This document shows, one piece after another, positions 17,184 to 24,064 of a stretch of 43,661 nt of DNA. The notes under the pieces were generated by a model. That model did no database searches, had not been told where the DNA came from, and saw only the letters and a list, made by a program, of their open reading frames with translations. Source of the stretch: Streptomyces sp. 8L (GTDB lineage: Bacteria; Actinomycetota; Actinomycetes; Streptomycetales; Streptomycetaceae); the NCBI RefSeq assembly GCF_020176795.1, contig NZ_JAIUKE010000007.1, positions 1-43,661 of the forward strand. Reading direction: 5' to 3'. The translations under genes and the position numbers were made by a program. Position 1 is the first letter of the stretch, and each line of letters starts with the position of its first letter.

Positions 17184-17864
17184 ATGCGGGTCCATGTCAC
17201 ACCGGAGGTCCGAGCACTGGGGCTGCACCACGTCAGGGTCTGGCGGCTGTCCTCGGACCGCCCGCTGCTCGCCGACGACGGCCTGTCGGCCGACCGTGTG
17301 CGGGCCCTGTACGACGACGCGTCACCGCTGCCCGAGGGATATCGCAAACTGCTTGCCGAGCTGGGCCACCCCGACTCCGTCCCCGCGGGGGAGCGGCTCA
17401 GGGAACTCGTACGCACCCGGGGCTTCGGCTCGCACGGAGCCGTCGTCGATGCGGTCACCGCGGCCACCCTGCGGTACGGCGCCGGGATCGGTCTCCACCG
17501 CCCCGGCCCCGCAGGGCCGGGTCCGCTCGTGGTGGCCAGGGCGGCGGGCGGCGAACGCATCGTGCCCGCCTTCTCCACCCGCTCGAAGCCGGTGCCCGCG
17601 GGCGACCTGGTGTACGGACTGCGCGCGGCCGACGGCACGTTCGAACCTTTCGCCTGGCTCGGCCGGCGCGACTGTGACGCGGCCGACTGGCAGCTGCGGC
17701 CCGACGACACCGAGGCGCTGGTGGTCGTGCTGGGCTGCCCGGGGCAGGGCGCCGACCACTCGGACGCGATCGGGCAGACTCTCCGGGACGTCCTCGCCGA
17801 GGCGCGTCCCGACGTCGTGTTCGAGGAGGTCACGACCGAGGAGGCGACGACTGAGGAGAGGTGA
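17184..17864 (+). CDS. B3/4-domain protein (PheT tRNA-editing-domain-like)
   Basis: The 226-residue soluble protein resembles stand-alone B3/4 domains, the fold that forms the editing region of the phenylalanyl-tRNA synthetase beta chain. Supporting stretches are SHGAVVDAVTAATLRYGAGIG (about 87-107), where family members have a VDxYNxxSLRxxLPxG-like helix, and VPAGDLVYGLRAADGTFEPF. The role of free B3/4 proteins is not well known; editing mischarged tRNA or amino-acid binding are possibilities. AGGAGGT precedes ATG 17184. It is divergent from the ABC pair with an iron box between, and followed by a strong terminator. A part in metallophore assembly or in coping with a non-protein amino acid is conjecture. 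The C terminus (TTEEATTEER) is repeat-derived. Confidence 0.6.
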   Translation: MRVHVTPEVRALGLHHVRVWRLSSDRPLLADDGLSADRVRALYDDASPLPEGYRKLLAELGHPDSVPAGERLRELVRTRGFGSHGAVVDAVTAATLRYGAGIGLHRPGPAGPGPLVVARAAGGERIVPAFSTRSKPVPAGDLVYGLRAADGTFEPFAWLGRRDCDAADWQLRPDDTEALVVVLGCPGQGADHSDAIGQTLRDVLAEARPDVVFEEVTTEEATTEER

Positions 17865-17895
17865 CGACCGGGGAGGCGACGACCGGGGAGAGGTG
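17832..17895 (+). repeat. Tandem 32-base duplication spanning the B3/4 gene stop
   Basis: Two 32-base units, each made of ACGACC/T-G/A-GGGAG-type half-units, lie head to tail at 17832-17863 and 17864-17895 with few differences. The TGA of the B3/4 gene falls at the junction, so the last ten codons are repeat sequence. Confidence 0.7.
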
Positions 17896-17946
17896 ACACC
17901 GGCGCGTGCGCCGCGCCCGGCCGCTGCCCTTCCCGCGGCCGTGGCG

Positions 17947-17965
17947 CCCCGCCCTCGGGGCGGGG
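17947..17965 (+). terminator. Strong hairpin terminator after B3/4 gene
   Basis: CCCCGCCC and GGGCGGGG pair perfectly around a TCG loop and are followed by a T-rich stretch (ATTCTCTCGCTTTG). This separates the B3/4 gene from the next iron-controlled unit. Confidence 0.75.
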
Positions 17966-18464
17966 ATTCTCTCGCTTTGTCGCTTTGTCGCCTTGTCCTC
18001 TTGCGAGGAGCCGGGGCTCCGGGTCCGAGCCGCGCGGGACCGGCGCCGCACGCGGGCCGCTCCGCGGCGTCGGTCGCGTACCCGCGCCGTGTGGAGGTGG
18101 CCGACCCCGGTGGCTCGGCCGGCGGGAGGCCGGACGCCTTCCGCCCGAGCCGGGCCCCCGCTTTCCCTCGCTGTCTCATGTACCGCTCTTGTACGGCGTG
18201 TTGACGCCGTCCCCCCGTCGATCAGTGCGACCGTCCGCCGTTGGGACGGGTCCGAAGACCCCTGTCCAGCCGACGCCGCGAGCGAACACGCCGACATCGC
18301 GCGCGAGATGACCGCGCACTGGTGAATCCACCCGCGCCGCTGTCCGTGCGGCCCACGTTCCGCGTCCCCTGACCGCCTTTGGCGTCGCGTCAGGCGTAGC
18401 CGCCCGGCGGCCGGTTGTCGCGCCGTCGCCCCCGGCCGCGGAGGCCGTCCTCCAGGAGAAGGGC
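17966..18464. other. Non-coding gap, nothing recognised
   Basis: About 500 bases lie between the terminator and the promoter of the SznF-like gene. Frames on both strands lack a good start, ribosome site or family resemblance. I see no RNA gene or repeat of note. Confidence 0.5.
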
Positions 18465-18481
18465 TTGACGCGTGCCGATAA

Positions 18482-18500
18482 TTAGGTAAGCCTACCCTAA
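18482..18500 (+). promoter_or_regulatory. Iron box upstream of the SznF-like gene
   Basis: TTAGGTAAGCCTACCCTAA differs from the consensus iron box at three positions and keeps both TTAGG/CCTAA ends. TTGACG (18465-18470) with TAAGCC sixteen bases later gives a promoter whose -10 lies in the box. The SznF-like start is 92 bases downstream. Confidence 0.88.
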
Positions 18501-18591
18501 GTCACGTCGGGTGGAACGTCCCCCAGGCCGCGGCCTGTCCCGCGTGACCGCCCTCAGGCCACACCCGGCCCCAATCCCTCGGGAGGTTTCC

Positions 18592-20004
18592 ATGTCCCTG
18601 GAGCATGCGGAGATACTGGACGGGCTCGATCCGTCCGACACCAACGGCATCGTCAAGGCGTTCGCGGCCAACACCGCGTTCCGGGCGGCCGAATGGGAGG
18701 AGCTGACCACAGAGGAGAACCCCTACCGGCGCCCGGTGCGCCCCGACGACCTGGCCTGGCTCGACTACAGCAAGCCGATGCCCGTCGCCAAGGCGCTCAA
18801 GCTCAGCGCCCTGCTCGGCCACCGCATGCTGCGCAACGTCTACGACAGCGATCTCCTCTACCTGCCGCCCGTCGCCGGGGGCCCCGCGGAGCAGGACGGC
18901 GCCGCCTTCTACAGCACGCGCAACCGCATCCTCTCCGCGCTCGCCGCCCCGGTGCTCGAACAGCACCTGTTCACCCTGCTGGAGGCCGAACGCAAGCCGC
19001 TCGGCGGCACCAGCCTCGGACACCTGGAGCAGGAGGTACGGGAGACCTACGAGCGCCGGACCGCCGAGCCCGGCGCCGCCTTCCGCGCCGCGCTGTCCAC
19101 GCAGGACCGCAAAGCCTCCGCGACGTTCGTCATGCTGCAGCTCAGCGCCTACCTGCCCGCGGCCCACGCGGCGGCGGGACGGGCCGCGCTCGGCGAGTTC
19201 GACGTCGCGCACCCGGGCGGACGCCTCCTCCTCCTCGACGACTACCGGGACTGGGCCGACCTGCACGAAACGTACCGCGCGCTGCTCGACGGCGCCGGCC
19301 TGAAGCCCACCGCGGCGGCCTACTGGCAGCTCTACCTGGGTTCTTCCCTGGCTCGCGGCAACCACCTGCACTGGCTGGGCCGGAACCGGGAGACCTACCC
19401 GGAGTTCCTGGGCGCGCTGGTCCACCACAAGCTCGACGAGGCCGTCACCGGCCCGCGTTTCCGCGATGTCTTCGAGGACGGACTCGGTGTGCACACCGAC
19501 CTGTTCACCCGGCTCGGCTCGGGCACGACCGCCGACTCCCTGGCGGAACTGACGCGGCGTCTGGCGGCCCCGCTCGAACGCCAGTGGGGCCCGAGTGCCA
19601 TCGAGCGCTTCCACCAGGGCTTCGCCGACGCGCGCTGGTTCGCCGAGCTCTGGGACGACGACCTGGCCCAGCAGCTGACCTGGGCCGACGCCATCCCCCT
19701 GCACCAGGAGAAGGCGGAGCGCATCAACGCCCACATCCAGGAGAACAACATCCAGGTCGACCTCGACACGTTCGTGGAGAGCAACGAGGAGACCTCGACC
19801 ACGCACGTGCACGACGAGCACCGCCTCGTGATGATCGAGCGCGGCGACATGCACTTCTGGAACAACGTCACCCACAAGGTGGAACTCCACGAGGGCGACA
19901 AACTCCTCATACCGGTGACGCGGCTGCACGGCTCCACGGTGCTCTCCGGCGAGTGCACCTACCACCAGCCGATCATCCCGGAAGAGATGTACCAGCGGTT
20001 CTGA
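18592..20004 (+). CDS. SznF-like N-N bond-forming enzyme: helical, haem-oxygenase-like and cupin domains
   Basis: The 470-residue protein matches SznF of streptozotocin biosynthesis (about 471 residues) in length and domain order. A N-terminal helical region includes ENPYRRPVRPDDLAWLDYSK (about 43-62). A haem-oxygenase-like diiron-oxidase (HDO) domain follows to about 390, then a C-terminal cupin. Cupin metal ligands are visible as H405-x-H407 and H446 (in RLHG), two residues from the SznF positions I recall (407, 409, 448). In the HDO domain, the H-x3-D-x2-H motif of SznF is not visible around residues 295-320, the first glutamate ligands also seem missing, and only LDDYRDWADLHETY resembles the second ligand helix. 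The cupin reaction (rearrangement of an N-hydroxylated guanidine to an N-nitroso product) may therefore remain while N-hydroxylation is lost. GGGAGGT precedes ATG. It is predicted to make a diazeniumdiolate amino acid with the next gene. Confidence 0.85.
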   Translation: MSLEHAEILDGLDPSDTNGIVKAFAANTAFRAAEWEELTTEENPYRRPVRPDDLAWLDYSKPMPVAKALKLSALLGHRMLRNVYDSDLLYLPPVAGGPAEQDGAAFYSTRNRILSALAAPVLEQHLFTLLEAERKPLGGTSLGHLEQEVRETYERRTAEPGAAFRAALSTQDRKASATFVMLQLSAYLPAAHAAAGRAALGEFDVAHPGGRLLLLDDYRDWADLHETYRALLDGAGLKPTAAAYWQLYLGSSLARGNHLHWLGRNRETYPEFLGALVHHKLDEAVTGPRFRDVFEDGLGVHTDLFTRLGSGTTADSLAELTRRLAAPLERQWGPSAIERFHQGFADARWFAELWDDDLAQQLTWADAIPLHQEKAERINAHIQENNIQVDLDTFVESNEETSTTHVHDEHRLVMIERGDMHFWNNVTHKVELHEGDKLLIPVTRLHGSTVLSGECTYHQPIIPEEMYQRF

Positions 20005-20098
20005 GCGGGCGCCGCACCGGCCCCGGGCCCACCGCGCCGCGGACTCCGGTGGCGGTCCTGTCAGTTGTCCGAATTCTCCGGGATGGAGTTCCCCTCTC

Positions 20099-20932
20099 GT
20101 GCACACTTCCACCGAAGGGCCCGACCGGCCCCTGGACTCACGCACGGCTCAGTCGCTGGAAGACTGCGTCATCGGTGACGTCCCCGCCTGGGGGCTGCCG
20201 GTCGCACACGATCTCGTCACCACCCTGCTCTCCCAGGAGAGCCCGTTTCCCTGCAGCTTCGCGGTGGCCGCCGCGAAGAAGCACTCGCTGCGGTTCGGCT
20301 TTGTCGAGAGCGCGCGCGACGAGGGCACTTGGGGCCCGCTCGTCGACATCCTCCGTGCCTACCTCGACTGTTACCAGGAGCTGGGCAGGGACACCTCGCT
20401 GGTCGTCTTCTTCCAGCCGGACGAGCAACAGGAGTCGTTGCAGGACTATTTCACACGATTCTGGTCGGTCCTGCAGTTCCTGCACGAGAAGGACCCGGAG
20501 CCGTGGCCCGCGGAGACCCCCACCGACCCCGAGGACACCTGGTGGGAGTTCAGCTTCGGCGGTACCGAGATCTTCGTCGTCTGCAACACCCCGGCGCACG
20601 TGACCCGGCTCAGCCGGCACAGCCCGGGCTTCATGATCACATTCCAGCCGCGCTGGGTGTTCGACGGGCTGGCGCCCGACTCCCCGCGGGGCGCCAAGGC
20701 GCGTGAGGTCATACGCAACCGCATCCGCCGCTACGACGGCATGGAGCCGGCGCGGGAGCTGGGAAACTACGGCGACCCGGCCAACCGCGAGTGGCGGCAG
20801 TACTTCCTGCCCGACACCCCTCAGGAACGCATGACGCGTTGCCCCTTCCACGCGGCGCGGCAGCGCGGCGCCGACGGATCGGAACAAGCCGGCGGCCCGG
20901 CGGCCCCTCCCCTCGCGGAGGAGATCGGATGA
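20099..20932 (+). CDS. YqcI/YcgG-family protein, candidate arginine N-hydroxylase
   Basis: The 277-residue protein carries the conserved blocks of the YqcI/YcgG family: FPCSFAVAAAKKHSLRFGFVE (about 49-69), WWEFSFGG, IFVVCNTPAHVTRLSRHSPG, FMITFQPRWVFD and GNYGDPANREWRQYFLPD. Members in natural-product clusters have been reported, as I recall, to act as haem-dependent N-oxygenases on guanidine nitrogen of arginine, and a member stands beside an SznF-like protein in graminine (gramibactin-type) clusters. The predicted step is L-Arg N-hydroxylation, handing the product to the cupin enzyme. It starts at GTG 20099 with GGAG ten bases upstream, 94 bases after the SznF-like stop, with no terminator between. 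The C-terminal 35 residues are low-complexity and carry CPFHAARQRG. Confidence 0.82.
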   Translation: MHTSTEGPDRPLDSRTAQSLEDCVIGDVPAWGLPVAHDLVTTLLSQESPFPCSFAVAAAKKHSLRFGFVESARDEGTWGPLVDILRAYLDCYQELGRDTSLVVFFQPDEQQESLQDYFTRFWSVLQFLHEKDPEPWPAETPTDPEDTWWEFSFGGTEIFVVCNTPAHVTRLSRHSPGFMITFQPRWVFDGLAPDSPRGAKAREVIRNRIRRYDGMEPARELGNYGDPANREWRQYFLPDTPQERMTRCPFHAARQRGADGSEQAGGPAAPPLAEEIG

Positions 20933-21012
20933 ACCCGCGTGAAAACCCCCGCAGGGGATCGCCCGGGCGAGGTCACCGAACCCAGCCGGGTGCGGTGACC
21001 GCTGACCGCTGA
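20929..21012 (+). CDS. 27-residue basic peptide, coupled to YqcI/YcgG gene
   Basis: ATG 20929 overlaps the TGA of the YqcI/YcgG gene (ATGA) and has an excellent ribosome site, GGAGGAG, seven bases upstream. The encoded peptide starts MNPRENPRRGSPGR and is rich in Arg, Pro and Gly. It may be a real small protein, or the start of a gene that has since been truncated: the quality of the translation signals is out of proportion to the product. I recognise no family. Confidence 0.4.
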   Translation: MNPRENPRRGSPGRGHRTQPGAVTADR

Positions 21013-21071
21013 CCGGCTCCCACCGTACCCCGCGGCACCGCGCACACCGCACGGGAACAGAAGAGGCGTGC

Positions 21072-21317
21072 ATGACCGAGCGGTTCGACGGCGCCGGGAG
21101 AGCACCGCTGACGGCCGCCCGATCCGGAATCCGGTAGGGGCAGCGGCGGGGCCCCGGCACCCCGGCGTGTGACTGCGCCGAGTACGTCGAACTGCCCGGC
21201 CCGTCACGGTTGTCGGCGTTCCTGTCCTCGGTGCGGCGGGCCACGGGGGAGGCCGGTCTCAACAGGTACGTCCTGGAACGCACTTCCCGGACGGCGGCGA
21301 CACCTCCGGGCCCGTGA
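21072..21317 (+). pseudogene. Open frame broken by one in-frame TAG
   Basis: ATG 21072 with an AGAGG upstream opens a frame that meets TAG at 21135-21137 after 21 codons, then continues for 59 more sense codons to TGA 21315-21317. The part after the TAG has strong GC third-position bias and protein-like sequence (AEYVELPGPSRLSAFLSS, then RRATGEAGLNRYVLERTS). I do not recognise it. It could be a decayed gene, a sequencing error at TAG, or a shadow frame. Nonsense suppression is possible but nothing here supports it. Confidence 0.35.
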
Positions 21318-21488
21318 CACGCCGCGCCCGGCCGCTCGGGCCCGGGGCAGGGGACCGGCGTGGCGCCGACCTCCGCGTACACACGTGCCCTGCGCCCGGC
21401 TCCGCGGTCGGACGGCCCCGATTCCGCGTGGGCGTGGGACGCGTCGCCTCCGGGCCCCCTCCAGCCGGCACCCTGAAAGCGAGCGATC

Positions 21489-22025
21489 TTGTCCGACCAC
21501 GACAGCGCACCCGCCAGCGGCACTGTGGCGCGTCGCGTCTCCGACACCGCCTTCCGGCGGGCGATGGCCGCGGTGGCCACGCCCGTCTCCGTCGTCACCA
21601 CCATGGAAGGGGAGATCCCCTACGGCGCCACGGTGAGCGCGTTCGCCTCCCTGTCGATGGACCCGCCGATGGCCATGATCGCGCTCGACGAGAAATCCGG
21701 ACTACTCGCCGCTCTTCGCCGTACCCATCGCTTCGCCCTGAACGTGCTCGGCGCCGGCCAGCACGACCTGGCGGGTGTCTTCGCCCGCCGGGGCGGCGAC
21801 AAGTTCGCCGGCGTCGCCTGGCACGAGGAAGCGGGCCTGCCCCGCCTGGCGGGCGTCAGCATCTGGGTGGAGTGCGTGGTGGAGCAGTTCCTTCCGGGTG
21901 GGGATCACACCATCGCGGCGGGCCTGGTCACCGACGCCTGCGTGGGGGAGGACCTCGCGCCGCTCGTCTACCACTGCCACCAGTTCGGTACCCACGCCCC
22001 GACCGGTGCGGCCGCGCACGGCTGA
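21489..22025 (+). CDS. Flavin reductase (HpaC/ActVB-like, FMN-binding split barrel)
   Basis: The 178-residue protein fits the short flavin reductases that use NAD(P)H to make free reduced flavin for a partner oxygenase. Family features are FRRAMAAVATPVSVVTTMEG, GATVSAFASLSMDPPMAMIAL, RFALNVLGAGQHDLAGVFA, KFAGVAWHEEAGLPRLAG and VVEQFLPGGDHTIAAGLV. Start TTG 21489 has only a weak GAAAG upstream; GTG 21522 is an alternative. The cluster portion seen here has no flavin-dependent monooxygenase, so the partner may be outside the window, or reduced flavin may serve iron release or electron supply. It follows the YqcI/YcgG gene after a 556-base stretch holding only doubtful small frames. Confidence 0.82.
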   Translation: MSDHDSAPASGTVARRVSDTAFRRAMAAVATPVSVVTTMEGEIPYGATVSAFASLSMDPPMAMIALDEKSGLLAALRRTHRFALNVLGAGQHDLAGVFARRGGDKFAGVAWHEEAGLPRLAGVSIWVECVVEQFLPGGDHTIAAGLVTDACVGEDLAPLVYHCHQFGTHAPTGAAAHG

Positions 22026-22403
22026 CCCTGGGCGGCGACCGGGCCCCTGAGCGGCGTCCCCGCAATCGGCTCCGCACTCGTCCGCCGTGATCGTGTCGCC
22101 GGTCGCCGGTCACGCGTCGTAGCAACGGGGACGGCGGACAGGAGCGCGGCCCATACGGAACGCCGGGCGCAGGTCTGCTTCCTCGGTGGGTGAGCAGCTC
22201 TGATGTAGCCCGGAGACCCCGGCCCGGCGAGACAACGCCCTAGTGGACCGCCGCGCCCCCGGCCTTGGCTGCCGTGGGTGTGCGCGGCCGAGGTCGCGAT
22301 GGCGGAGGGGCAGACCACTCCGGTCCGCGGGGATGCGGATCTCGGGGGCGGCCGGACTGGCGACCGAGCCGTGTCAGCGGCGCCTCGCGAGCGGCGCGCA
22401 CCC
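22026..22403. other. Convergent intergenic gap, nothing recognised
   Basis: This lies between the flavin reductase (+) and the TetR gene (-). No convincing frame, RNA or strong hairpin was found. It is the likely right boundary of the metallophore cluster. Confidence 0.4.
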
Positions 22404-22952
22404 CTAGGCCCCGTCGGGACCGGGGGTCACGGTGAGTCCGTCGAGGAAGACGTCGACCATGGTCTGGGTTTCGTCGCCCTGGTCGAACCGGCTCGTGACG
22501 CAGAGGTTGCCGATGGCCCGCAGCAGGAGTGCGGGCGGCATGTCCGTCCGCAGCGACCGCTGGGCGATCCCCGCGTCCAGGATCTGAGCGCACGCGGGCA
22601 CCAGCCGGTCGAGGAAGTAGGCGTGCAGGGTGCCGAACTCGCCGTCGTCCGAGCTCATCACGGAGGCGAGTCCGTGCTTGGTGGTGAGGAACTCCACGAA
22701 CAGCCCCACCCAGCTCCGCAGGGCCGCGCGGGGTGAGGGTGAAGAGGCGAGGAGTTCGGGGGCGGCCGCGGCGCAGGCCTCCACCTGATGCCCGTAGACG
22801 GCGACGATGAGTTCCTGCCGCGTCGGGTAGTGGCGGTAGATGGTCGCGATGCCGACACCCGCACGGGCGGCGATCTGGCGGATCGGCGCATCCACGCCGG
22901 ATTCGACGAACACCGCGGCCGCGGCGTCCAGCACCGTCCGCGCGTTGCGCAC
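22404..22952 (-). CDS. TetR-family regulator of the divergent hydrolase operon
   Basis: The 182-residue repressor has a TetR helix-turn-helix at the N terminus: LDAAAAVFVESGVDAPIRQI, then ARAGVGIATIYRHYPTRQEL. The C-terminal domain contains the AIGNLCVTSRFDQGDE stretch typical of a large TetR group near oxidoreductases and hydrolases. GTG 22952 has AGAGGG nine bases upstream. The frame stays open upstream and a CTG at about 22991, with GAGG eight bases before it, would add a 13-residue N terminus (TANSREPSEAKRA); the start is therefore uncertain. It is divergent from two hydrolase genes, with a dyad operator in the shared promoter. Confidence 0.85.
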   Translation of the reverse strand: MRNARTVLDAAAAVFVESGVDAPIRQIAARAGVGIATIYRHYPTRQELIVAVYGHQVEACAAAAPELLASSPSPRAALRSWVGLFVEFLTTKHGLASVMSSDDGEFGTLHAYFLDRLVPACAQILDAGIAQRSLRTDMPPALLLRAIGNLCVTSRFDQGDETQTMVDVFLDGLTVTPGPDGA

Positions 22953-23025
22953 GGCGTCGGCCCTCTTCGCCTCGCTCGGTTCCCTGCTGTTCGCCGTCAG
23001 CGTTCTGTCCTCACGTCGTGGTGCT

Positions 23026-23076
23026 TGCTAAACGGATCGGTGTTCCGTATCGTTGTGGATCGTTGATCCGCTTAGC
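23026..23076. promoter_or_regulatory. Divergent promoter with TetR-type inverted repeat
   Basis: GCTAAACGGATC (23027-23038) and GATCCGCTTAGC (23065-23076) are inverted copies with one mismatch, 26 bases apart. The left arm lies on a plus-strand promoter candidate, TTGCTA (23026-23031), 17 bases, TATCGT. The wide spacing suggests two dimers or looping. Confidence 0.6.
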
Positions 23077-23137
23077 CGATGATAGCGGATTCGACCTCGA
23101 CACACCCCCCTGCCTTCGCAACTTCTCAGAAAGCACC

Positions 23138-24064
23138 ATGATGACCACCACCACCACGACCGATCCGGCTCCCGTCATCACCGTCTCGCCTGTCACGGTC
23201 CCCGCTCCGCACCGCGGCCAGGACCTGCAGGTGAAGGTATCCGCGCCGAGCTCCGGCGACAGCCTGCCCGTGATCGTCTTCGCCCACGGCTTCAGCCTCT
23301 CCTCCCGCGACTACGCCCCGCTGGCCGATTACTGGGCGGCCCGCGGCTTCGTCGTCGTCCAGCCGACCTTCCTGGACTCCAAGACGCTCGGCCTCGCCCC
23401 CGACGACTCGCGCACCCCGGACATCTGGCGGCTGCGCGTGCAGGACATGAGCCTCGTCGCCGACAGCCTCGGTCTCGTCGAGCAGGCCGTGCCGGGCCTG
23501 GCCGGGCGGATCGACCGGAGCCGGCTGGTCGCCGCCGGCCACTCGTACGGCGCCCAGACCGCGGCCATGCTGCTCGGCGAACGCGTTCGCGACACCGCAG
23601 GCGTCGCCGGCGCGAGCATGAGGGATGCCCGCTTCACGGTCGGCGTCCTGCTGGCCCACCCCGGCGACGGGGACAGCCTCACGGAGCTGGCGCAGACGTA
23701 CTTCCCGTTCATGCGCCCCGACTTCACCGAGCTCTCCGCCCCGGTGTTCATCGCCGCAGGCGACCACGACCAGTCTCCCCTGTCGACGCGCGGTCCGGAC
23801 TGGTTCACCGACGTGTACACGATGAGCCCCGCGAACAAGACCCTGCTCACCCTCTTCGGCGGCGAGCACGGACTCGGCGGCATCAACGGCTACGAGGCCG
23901 CCGCGACCACCGACGAGAACCCCGAGCGCGTCGAGCTCGTCCAGCGCCTCACCACCGCCTACCTGCGTACCGCCGTCCTCGACGATCCCGACGCCTGGAC
24001 CAAGGCGGCGGACGCTCTGCGCGCCCAGGCGGAGCCCGGCGGGCGCCTGGAGAGCAAGCAGTGA
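23138..24064 (+). CDS. Alpha/beta hydrolase (chlorophyllase/PAF-hydrolase-like)
   Basis: The 308-residue predicted soluble hydrolase has the oxyanion region VIVFAHGFSLSSRDY, nucleophile elbow GHSYG in RLVAAGHSYGAQTAAMLLGE, an acid candidate in AGDHDQSP, and the final histidine in GGEHGLGGINGYEAA. This order of Ser, Asp and His is the normal catalytic triad. The substrate is probably an ester, unknown. ATG 23138 (followed directly by a second ATG at 23141) has a weak AGAAAG upstream. It is the first of two hydrolases translated together under the divergent TetR. Confidence 0.85.
   Translation: MMTTTTTTDPAPVITVSPVTVPAPHRGQDLQVKVSAPSSGDSLPVIVFAHGFSLSSRDYAPLADYWAARGFVVVQPTFLDSKTLGLAPDDSRTPDIWRLRVQDMSLVADSLGLVEQAVPGLAGRIDRSRLVAAGHSYGAQTAAMLLGERVRDTAGVAGASMRDARFTVGVLLAHPGDGDSLTELAQTYFPFMRPDFTELSAPVFIAAGDHDQSPLSTRGPDWFTDVYTMSPANKTLLTLFGGEHGLGGINGYEAAATTDENPERVELVQRLTTAYLRTAVLDDPDAWTKAADALRAQAEPGGRLESKQ

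Noticed and set aside
20138-21604. Long minus-strand frame opposite the YqcI/YcgG gene
   Set aside because: It mirrors the plus-strand gene, has no family resemblance and no ribosome site.
1-22025. Identity with known coelibactin or watasemycin/pyochelin-type clusters
   Set aside because: Those share salicylate and thiazoline logic but, as far as I recall, have no SznF-like/YqcI-YcgG pair or Opp-type operon. The window shows too few NRPS genes to equate it with either.
18592-22025. A streptozotocin-type nitrosourea pathway
   Set aside because: The enzyme has lost apparent HDO ligands, the neighbours are siderophore genes under iron boxes, and no streptozotocin sugar or methylarginine genes are present.
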